From: Morinoia aosen
Taxonomy: Eukaryota; Arthropoda; Malacostraca; Amphipoda; Talitridae
Assembly: GCA_030386875.1 (NCBI GenBank)
Contig: CM059559.1
Coordinates: 68,276,392 to 68,340,391 of the forward strand
Reading direction: 5' to 3'
Length of the DNA stretch: 64,000 nt
A model generated the notes under the pieces. It did not search any database. It was not told where the DNA came from and was given only the letters and a program-made list of their open reading frames with translations. Shown here one piece after another: positions 56,482 through 64,000 of the stretch (position 1 is the first letter of the stretch; each line of letters opens with the position of its first letter). Position numbers and translations under genes: made by a program.

Positions 56482-58044
56482 TGTCACGTCGTACAAGACG
56501 TGAGAAAATTTGAAGAATTTTGATAAATTTATGCGGCAACATTTTGCGGATCCGCGCTTCGTCCGCAAGAATGACGCCAACGTTTTATTTGTTTTGAAGT
56601 GCGTGGGAGGAACATGTTCCCGGTTAATATTAAGTTATTGTGTAGTTAGAGAGTGAACTTGAGTGGGAAACTCTTTCGGTTTACGTGTTGCCGCGCTAGC
56701 TATATTTTCGGGTGTTTTTAACATATTTGTGTTTAGATAGCGGTGAACAGCCGGCTTCTAGAGCATTCGAGGATGCTTCCGGTCGCTGGTGAACCACCCA
56801 CATTAAGCTAGACTAGCCGTCGTAACGTGTCATAGCAAGTGCGCTGCAGTGTAATGTTTGGAAATGTCAGGTTCCATTTTGGCAGTACTTTAGAAGAAAA
56901 GCGTGTGATTTAACTGATGAACTTTCCTATCTCTATTTCACTGCCCCAAGTAATTTGTGTTTTTGAATGTGGAGCCAAATTCTGTCACAGATTTGATGCT
57001 AAATTTAGAAACTGAAATCAGATGGCCTTACTATACTTGCTGAAGAAAATTGAGTTCTTACTAATTTTATCTCTTTTACTCTGATCAGCTGATACAGAAT
57101 TTCTTATAACTTATTGGTAAAGAAGAACATCTTTTGTTTTCAAGTATCATTTAGCAGTCAGCAAAAGTAATTGATGTGAAGTATGACGTAGTAAACTTAT
57201 GCGAGCTTCCCAAGATACACTTTCTATGGCTGAGTATCAAACAACAAAGAAAAAAAAAAAAAAAAAATTTGATTGACTTGCAAAAAGAAACTGATGTTAA
57301 GAAGTCTTGGTGTTTTTCTTGTCTTTGTATTATTTCTTGTCTTTGTATTATTTATAACATTCATTAATAGCAAAGTAAAATAAATTTAGTCGAGTGGCTT
57401 CTTACCTATGAGCTGTGCTGGGCAAGTTGCGCCAGTCAGCAAGGTGGAAGCCTAAAGTCACGGCATTCAGTAGACTGAGAATGGGCGCAGGAACTCGAGA
57501 CCACTAGCTCATACGATTTGTGTTCTCAAAGCGACGTTGATAAACGTGTACTTGCCTCTCTCATTCTTTGATAATAGAATTTATTGATAATGGCTGATCT
57601 GATAACCTTAGTGACTTGCCCCTGCTTCAGAGACCTAATTTCTGCTGTCTCTTTTCCACAGATAGGGTAAAGAAAGCCAGAGTAGGCACTTATTTTGCAG
57701 ACTAAAATAAGATGTCACAGGCCTAAAACTGAGGGACCTTTCCTCATCGTCTGTAAGTATTTTAGAGTATCCTCTTTTAACTTGTGATGTTACCTAACTC
57801 GTCATCTTTTTATATTGTGAAGCAGTGCGAAAACTAAAACTTGTTGTGCGATCGTCCACCTTTGTTCAAATAAAGTGCTTATTGACTAATGACCGCTGTG
57901 TTAAGACTGTTAGATACGGATGTGTATTCATGTATATATCCTTTTATGCTTCATCAAAAAGACACTTTGAACATTGGGCGAAACAAGCGAGTCATGTATC
58001 ATTGCCTAGCGTTAGTGACACGAGTTTTACAATATTCGTGTGCG
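56482..58044 (+). repeat. 5' LTR (minimum extent)
   Basis: The end cannot be fixed because the matching 3' LTR runs off the window; the true LTR may extend several hundred bases further. It contains an A18 run (about 57250) and a doubled cttgtctttgtattattt. Sequence after 58044 includes a diverged ~250-bp tandem duplication (aaatggtgccttc at 58246 and 58493) that may belong to the LTR. Confidence 0.85.
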
Positions 58045-58911
58045 TATCATAAATGTGTTCTTTCTAAATGTGTTTCTAGCTGTGTGTCTTTGGCAGGGTG
58101 TTCTTGATAATGGGTTCCTCGACTAGGTACTTATTCTCTTCCTTGCCAACGCAACGGAAACCTTTCTTGTTTCGTGAACTTATTTCCTAGCTTGCTGTTC
58201 CTGTGCACCTTGTGCGCAGATTCCGCGTTCCTCCAACTCCACACTAAATGGTGCCTTCTTCTTTCCTCTCTTGGAACATCTTTGTCGCAGTTGCGGGAGG
58301 CTAAAACTTTCCTATATAATGATAATAATTGAGTCATGGAATATCATTGTGCTATGTCGTTCTGAGGACTATGCCCCGTGACCACTCTTATCGCCCACCG
58401 GTCATTGAAATGTCATGCCTAGCGTTAGCACTACCCGATTGCCTCTTATGTCTCCGGTATGAAGTTTCTTTCTTGTCGTGCGGTGATATATAAATGGTGC
58501 CTTCCTCCTTCCTATCTCAGAACATCTTGTCGTGGTTAAGGGAAGCTAAACCCCTCTCGTGTAACAACGAATACTGTGTTATGAATTCCGTCACTAGACC
58601 ATCATACCTAGTTCTAACATTATTTAGCTGTTATCTGTGTTTTGCTCAAGATGTAGGATGCTCCTTTCTCGTCATGCAGCACCGTATAAATTAATTGTTC
58701 ATTCGACTATAACCTTAAATTAGGGTTTTTGTCACGTAATTCCTAGCCCGAGTCTGAATCATATTTGTCTGTGCAGATATACGGCTCAACGGGATAAGAA
58801 ATAAAAAACCTGAAGAGACCTCGTTTCCCTTTGGGCGTCCTACTGAGTTCCGTTCAATGGCGTGCCGAAGCGAAGATCAATTCCGCTAGCGCACGACATT
58901 ACAGTATATAG
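58045..58911 (+). other. LTR end and/or leader of the gag-protease element
   Basis: The LTR-to-leader boundary and the primer-binding site are not identified. A splice-acceptor-like ttgtctgtgcag ends at 58776. The gag frame opens after a TAG at 58909-58911 but has no ATG for over 120 codons. Confidence 0.5.
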
Positions 58912-61900
58912 ACGGCAGCGGAAGGTGCCCTCCCACGAAGAAGCCCTCCAAAGAGGAGGCCCACAGCAGATTCTCAGCCGCCCGCGGCGAATATCCGAGA
59001 CCACAGAAATGACCTCTCTCGGAAAAAGAGCAAGCCTAGACTTCCACAGCTGGAAGAACAATTCCATACGGAGCTAGCAGCCTTGAACAATCTCCTGAAT
59101 GGTGCAGTACCACGAGATCTCAAGACGCCCAGCGAGGTGGATCAAGTCCACGCTGGAATCCGAGCAAAGGCTAAGACCGTCAAGCGAATCGGAGACCAGC
59201 TGGTCCTAGCCCTAGAGGGCTCGGGAGCCACAGCAGAAGCGACAGCAGTTCGAGACTCACTGACAATCGCCAGAGCCCGCAGGAAGAAGCTGATGGATTC
59301 AATGGGTCGCAGAAGCGAGGAGCTCCTGGGGAGCTCGTCACGGAGTGCGACAAAGGAACCCTCCCAGCGCAAGAGCTTGAGGTCAAAGAGGACCTCGTCC
59401 AAGAACCAGCAGCAAGGCGCTGCCCATCAGAACAAGCCCCCAAAATCATCATTGGCTGAGAACAGGAACAGACACCGTTCAAACCGCCATCGTCGTCAGA
59501 GTCACCAAGGTTCGAGCTATTACAGCCAGAGTCAAGGCAGTGAGAGCGATCATAGCCAGAGCCTTCCCAGTGCCAGCTCTCGTCACAAAGACGGCGAATC
59601 CGAGCGCCGCGAGCCCCCTAGCCAAGGCAATAAGCAGATGCTCATTGACATCACTGAAGAGCCATCGGTACTGTTGGCGCAAATCGCCATCGAGAGGTCG
59701 AAATTGAGGAACAGAAACCGAACGGAGAATGATCAGCACTTCGGTGAGCAGAATACCGAGCGCAAAGAGGACCGCACAGGAGCATGGGTCGACCTAGCCT
59801 TCCAGCATCACGTCATCGAACCCGCAGGGGGCACAACAGCGGTTGAGAATGCTTCGCCCCGTGACACCGATCTCGCACCTCCGATGAATCCCTCCGCACC
59901 AGCATTCCAGCCCCGGGCTTCCACCGGCTCACCTGCCGTGGTCTTTGAAACGAAGCCACCAGTGATCGACGGAGCTATGAGGCTCTCGATGATCGAAGAT
60001 CTAAAAAAGACGCCAAGCCAACCTTACGCGGGAGAGGCTCACCTGTTCCACAGATGGTTCGATGCCATCAAGAGAAGGATGGAGAGGCTCGCCGTGGAGC
60101 CCATCGACGCCATCGAGATCCTCACGAACCACACCTGCGGCGAGCCAAGGAGCCTCATTGACGACACCCTGGCAGCTACCTACTTGGACACAGCGGCCCT
60201 GCTCACCCTCATCGTCGAACAACTGAAGACCCGCTTCGCCTCTGAAGACAGGGTAGCCGATAGCCTGCTCGAACGCCTCGCCCAAACCTCTGATATAAAG
60301 GGCATGAAGGGCGACCGCACGGTTGGTCTCAAGCTGCGGAAGTTCAGTGACGCCTGTCTGGCGATCCATCACACAATGCAGCACAACAAAAGTCTGGCCT
60401 TCCTGAACACCGACGTAGGGCTGTCTCCCATCGTTGAGAGGCTACCCTTCTTCGTTCTGGACGCCTGGAGAAGCGAACGAACTAGGCACAGAAGACTGTT
60501 TGGATCGCTACCTGATTTCGCCAGGTTCTGCGAGTTCATCAAAACGCTGTCGGACACCCAGTGTGATAGTTTTGGGGCATCGAACCTCAACTGGGTGAGC
60601 AATCGACTCGACACGGCTGCCCCCGCTCGCCTCAATCCAAGAGCCTCGCGAGTTCTCTACACGTCCTCAGAGAATCAAACCGGCAGCTGCATTCTCCACC
60701 AGAGTGCACAGCACGCGACAAACTCGTGCCAAACGGTAAGAAAGATGGAATCTCGGAAGAAGAAGGACTTCATACGCGAGCATAATTTATGTTACCGTTG
60801 TCTAGGCCCTCACTGGGCAAAGCACTGCAATGAAGTTGTGAAGTGCGATGACTGCGGAGCCAGCAGTCACAGCACAGCCGCCCACATCAACTGGCGAGCA
60901 GCTGGAGATTTGAGTGAAACCACCCGTCAGGAGAGACCCAGTCGAGAACCGAGCGTCGACAGAGCTCAGAGCGAACTCGGGGAGAGATTGAGAGCTGTGG
61001 CCCTGGCCTCTCGCGTACCCACAGCCGAGGCGGGTGCATGCAGCAAAATTGTTCTGGCAGACGTTATCGACGAGAGCACGGGTCGGTCGTGCCGCGCCTA
61101 CGTAATCTTAGATGAGCAAAGCACCACGTCCTTCTGCTCTCCCAAGCTGTTGAACGCCCTCCGCGTGACAACCCCCAAGTCCCACTACGAGCTGGAAACG
61201 CTGACCGATCAATCCGCCGCTCGATACGGCAGACGCGTGTCAGGGCTGAAAATAAAGGGAGTGTCCGAAGACCAAACCTTCGAGCTCCCACCGATGTTGG
61301 AATGCAACTCCATCCCCGATAGAAAGAGAGCGGTCGCGACCTACGAACGCGTCGCAAGAACCCCGGAGATATCGCACCTCGCTCGGCATTTCTTGCCCTT
61401 GGACAAACACGCAGAAGTTGCGGTGCTCCTAGGGACGGACTGCGGAGACCTACTCTACAGTCACTCCGACAAACAACGCCGCAAGGCTCCGTTCGTCCAC
61501 CACACCGCCTTGGGCTGGGCAGTGGTCGGCAAGGTGAACGACGACGTCAGCCCCGAAGGAGAGCACTCTTACACGGTCGCAAGAATCGTAGCCGAAGTCG
61601 CTCTCGAAACCTGTGGCCCAGAGACGTGCCTTGAACTGTTTTCAGGAAAAGACGCTATCACCCAGCAGCACAGCGATGAGACCTCCCAACCGCGGCCCCC
61701 AGACGACCGCGGAGACCCTGAAAGGACAAAAAACACAAGGGCAGAGGAAGACAATCAAGCGGAAGCCCCGCCAACGACGAGATTTATCGACCAGTCAGCA
61801 ACAAACGATGAAATGGACGCTCAGTGCGATCCAGACAGCGCATCACCGAAGCCCAAGAAGAAACGGAAATGGGAGCTCCCGTACCCCGGCGATCCGAAGA

Positions 61901-62469
61901 GAAAGCACGACGCGCACCATGCTGAGCGCACATCTGTTGACAAGAGAGCTCGACAGAACGGGCCAAGCAAAAGGGGAGGCGGCCATGCGGCTCCCGACCC
62001 TCCAGGAAACGCCGAGCACCCACCTCTATCTTCCCTTTACCAGCCTCTCAGTACCGCCTGCGCGACAAGCTGCCGTCGGAATCTGAAGCATCGGGACAAG
62101 CATGACGCACTCGCCGACGCACGAGGAATGCCGGGCAGCGTCGAGAAAGACCAGGAGACAACACCCGGACCCCTCCAGAAGTCCACCACCCGCCAGCGAC
62201 GGAAAGTTCGACGTTGGTCGGGGAAGCAGAGAGGACTCCTCTATGAGTCACGCCCGCGCAGCCGGTGGAAGGCCACCCACGCGTCGCTGAAGACGACACC
62301 GACGCGTCCCGCGGGGCGAGACGACTGCGACGAGCACGTAGCGGGTGGCGCCCCGCCACTGAACCAGCCCTCAACCAGCGCTCCCCCCCCCCCCCGAAGG
62401 CAGTTATTGGTGGCCAGAGCCACCAAGGGGGGGGGAGTGTCACGTCGTACAAGACGTGAGAAAATTTGA
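58912..62469 (+). CDS. Gag-protease polyprotein with basic tail, no RT
   Basis: The frame is open from 58912; the first in-frame ATG is at 59293, so translation may start by splicing or from a non-AUG codon. From a TTG at 59083 the product would be 1,128 residues. On that numbering, residues 1-75 hold the BEL N-terminal helical region; 85-200 are Ser/Arg/Gln-rich; 300-500 are the gag core (QPYAGEAHLFHRWFDAIKRR); knuckle-like CYRCLGPHWAKHC is at 570 and CDDCGASSHSTAAH at 588. The protease has LDEQSTTSF (Asp 677), the DEQS form known from some Pao elements, and ends with LGWAVVGK. A charged tail follows with PKPKKKRKWE (~922-931), like a nuclear localisation signal, and a C13 run (62383-62395). 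The frame crosses the polypurine tract and stops inside the LTR. Confidence 0.85.
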   Translation, partial: TAAEGALPRRSPPKRRPTADSQPPAANIRDHRNDLSRKKSKPRLPQLEEQFHTELAALNNLLNGAVPRDLKTPSEVDQVHAGIRAKAKTVKRIGDQLVLALEGSGATAEATAVRDSLTIARARRKKLMDSMGRRSEELLGSSSRSATKEPSQRKSLRSKRTSSKNQQQGAAHQNKPPKSSLAENRNRHRSNRHRRQSHQGSSYYSQSQGSESDHSQSLPSASSRHKDGESERREPPSQGNKQMLIDITEEPSVLLAQIAIERSKLRNRNRTENDQHFGEQNTERKEDRTGAWVDLAFQHHVIEPAGGTTAVENASPRDTDLAPPMNPSAPAFQPRASTGSPAVVFETKPPVIDGAMRLSMIEDLKKTPSQPYAGEAHLFHRWFDAIKRRMERLAVEPIDAIEILTNHTCGEPRSLIDDTLAATYLDTAALLTLIVEQLKTRFASEDRVADSLLERLAQTSDIKGMKGDRTVGLKLRKFSDACLAIHHTMQHNKSLAFLNTDVGLSPIVERLPFFVLDAWRSERTRHRRLFGSLPDFARFCEFIKTLSDTQCDSFGASNLNWVSNRLDTAAPARLNPRASRVLYTSSENQTGSCILHQSAQHATNSCQTVRKMESRKKKDFIREHNLCYRCLGPHWAKHCNEVVKCDDCGASSHSTAAHINWRAAGDLSETTRQERPSREPSVDRAQSELGERLRAVALASRVPTAEAGACSKIVLADVIDESTGRSCRAYVILDEQSTTSFCSPKLLNALRVTTPKSHYELETLTDQSAARYGRRVSGLKIKGVSEDQTFELPPMLECNSIPDRKRAVATYERVARTPEISHLARHFLPLDKHAEVAVLLGTDCGDLLYSHSDKQRRKAPFVHHTALGWAVVGKVNDDVSPEGEHSYTVARIVAEVALETCGPETCLELFSGKDAITQQHSDETSQPRPPDDRGDPERTKNTRAEEDNQAEAPPTTRFIDQSATNDEMDAQCDPDSASPKPKKKRKWELPYPGDPKRKHDAHHAERTSVDKRARQNGPSKRGGGHAAPDPPGNAEHPPLSSLYQPLSTACATSCRRNLKHRDKHDALADARGMPGSVEKDQETTPGPLQKSTTRQRRKVRRWSGKQRGLLYESRPRSRWKATHASLKTTPTRPAGRDDCDEHVAGGAPPLNQPSTSAPPPPRRQLLVARATKGGGVSRRTRREKI
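62425..62437 (+). promoter_or_regulatory. Polypurine tract
   Basis: aagggggggggag directly before the 3' LTR start (tgtcacg), the expected primer for plus-strand DNA synthesis. It is also read as coding in the gag-protease frame. Confidence 0.9.
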
Positions 62470-64000
62470 AGAATTTTGATAAATTTATGCGGCAACATTT
62501 TGCGGATCCGCGCTTCGTCCGCAAGAATGACGCCAACGTTTTATTTGTTTTGAAGTGCGTGGGAGGAACATGTTCCCGGTTAATATTAAGTTATTGTGTA
62601 GTTAGAGAGTGAACTTGAGTGGGAAACTCTTTCGGTTTACGTGTTGCCGCGCTAGCTATATTTTCGGGTGTTTTTAACATATTTGTGTTTAGATAGCGGT
62701 GAACAGCCGGCTTCTAGAGCATTCGAGGATGCTTCCGGTCGCTGGTGAACCACCCACATTAAGCTAGACTAGCCGTCGTAACGTGTCATAGCAAGTGCGC
62801 TGCAGTGTAATGTTTGGAAATGTCAGGTTCCATTTTGGCAGTACTTTAGAAGAAAAGCGTGTGATTTAACTGATGAACTTTCCTATCTCTATTTCACTGC
62901 CCCAAGTAATTTGTGTTTTTGAATGTGGAGCCAAATTCTGTCACAGATTTGATGCTAAATTTAGAAACTGAAATCAGATGGCCTTACTATACTTGCTGAA
63001 GAAAATTGAGTTCTTACTAATTTTATCTCTTTTACTCTGATCAGCTGATACAGAATTTCTTATAACTTATTGGTAAAGAAGAACATCTTTTGTTTTCAAG
63101 TATCATTTAGCAGTCAGCAAAAGTAATTGATGTGAAGTATGACGTAGTAAACTTATGCGAGCTTCCCAAGATACACTTTCTATGGCTGAGTATCAAACAA
63201 CAAAGAAAAAAAAAAAAAAAAAATTTGATTGACTTGCAAAAAGAAACTGATGTTAAGAAGTCTTGGTGTTTTTCTTGTCTTTGTATTATTTCTTGTCTTT
63301 GTATTATTTATAACATTCATTAATAGCAAAGTAAAATAAATTTAGTCGAGTGGCTTCTTACCTATGAGCTGTGCTGGGCAAGTTGCGCCAGTCAGCAAGG
63401 TGGAAGCCTAAAGTCACGGCATTCAGTAGACTGAGAATGGGCGCAGGAACTCGAGACCACTAGCTCATACGATTTGTGTTCTCAAAGCGACGTTGATAAA
63501 CGTGTACTTGCCTCTCTCATTCTTTGATAATAGAATTTATTGATAATGGCTGATCTGATAACCTTAGTGACTTGCCCCTGCTTCAGAGACCTAATTTCTG
63601 CTGTCTCTTTTCCACAGATAGGGTAAAGAAAGCCAGAGTAGGCACTTATTTTGCAGACTAAAATAAGATGTCACAGGCCTAAAACTGAGGGACCTTTCCT
63701 CATCGTCTGTAAGTATTTTAGAGTATCCTCTTTTAACTTGTGATGTTACCTAACTCGTCATCTTTTTATATTGTGAAGCAGTGCGAAAACTAAAACTTGT
63801 TGTGCGATCGTCCACCTTTGTTCAAATAAAGTGCTTATTGACTAATGACCGCTGTGTTAAGACTGTTAGATACGGATGTGTATTCATGTATATATCCTTT
63901 TATGCTTCATCAAAAAGACACTTTGAACATTGGGCGAAACAAGCGAGTCATGTATCATTGCCTAGCGTTAGTGACACGAGTTTTACAATATTCGTGTGCG
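62438..64000 (+). repeat. 3' LTR (cut by the window edge)
   Basis: Identical by eye to 56482-58044, including the length of the A18 run, so the insertion is very young or was homogenised. Confidence 0.92.

Larger units (their letters stand above)
56482..64000 (+). mobile_element. BEL/Pao-type non-autonomous LTR element (gag-protease only)
   Basis: A direct repeat starting tgtcacgtcgtacaag occurs at 56482 and 62438 (offset 5,956) and remains identical, as far as read, to the window edge. A polypurine tract precedes the second copy. The internal region is about 4.4 kb or less and encodes one long gag-protease frame, with no RT, RNase H or integrase. It is complete enough to be packaged and moved by a related autonomous BEL. 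The right end is outside the window. Confidence 0.85.

Noticed and set aside
59142..62536. Minus-strand and alternative-frame open frames over the gag-protease region
   Set aside because: They are shadows of the GC-rich coding frame and show no family motifs.

Overview
The window is repeat-dense eukaryotic DNA, most likely from an arthropod and probably an insect. The evidence is BEL/Pao LTR retrotransposons, non-LTR retrotransposons with CCHC zinc knuckles, tRNA-derived SINEs, a PIF/Harbinger relic, mariner relics and AT-rich spacers. The species cannot be fixed from the sequence. I see no convincing host gene, rRNA gene, functional tRNA gene or CRISPR array; every recognisable protein-coding stretch belongs to a mobile element.

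Positions 1-31 kb are minisatellites and composite inverted-repeat elements. A 24-bp array opens the window. Three copies of one complex element follow (1303-5306; 11453-15724 on the minus strand; 20591-28541). Each has long inverted ends made of a 32/35-bp satellite (satA) plus a ~0.7-kb arm (A1), a 17-bp or 14-bp satellite (satB) next to the arm, and a core of A2, short satA and unit C. This resembles Foldback-type elements but matches nothing I can name. Between and inside the copies lie a 33-bp array, 23-bp and 26-bp arrays, a 1.04-kb element bounded by CCCAGGTA/TACCTGGG (two copies), a decayed PIF/Harbinger element with TAA target duplications, mariner transposase fragments and a SINE.

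Positions 31-56 kb are nested insertions. A non-LTR retrotransposon with RNase H (ORF1 and ORF2, decayed) starts near 32.9 kb. Its ORF2 is cut at 38436 and the missing 3' end reappears at 54.4 kb, so the ~15.96 kb between is one insertion bounded by inverted repeats beginning AGGCGGTTTTCCAGTC. That insertion was itself invaded by a palindromic SINE multimer with a 14-bp target duplication, two MITEs with 8-bp duplications, a complete but inactivated BEL/Pao element on the minus strand (45807-53483), a SINE and a small TA-flanked MITE. Fragments of a CR1-like LINE follow at 54.7-56.0 kb.

Positions 56.5-64 kb hold a very young BEL/Pao-type element. Its LTRs are at least 1.56 kb long and identical as far as the window shows. 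Its long open reading frame encodes gag and a DEQS-type protease but no reverse transcriptase, RNase H or integrase, so it looks non-autonomous. The 3' LTR runs off the right edge.

An order of events can be read from the nesting: LINE, then the 16-kb inverted-repeat element, then SINE multimer, MITEs, BEL and SINE. The gag-protease BEL is among the latest arrivals.
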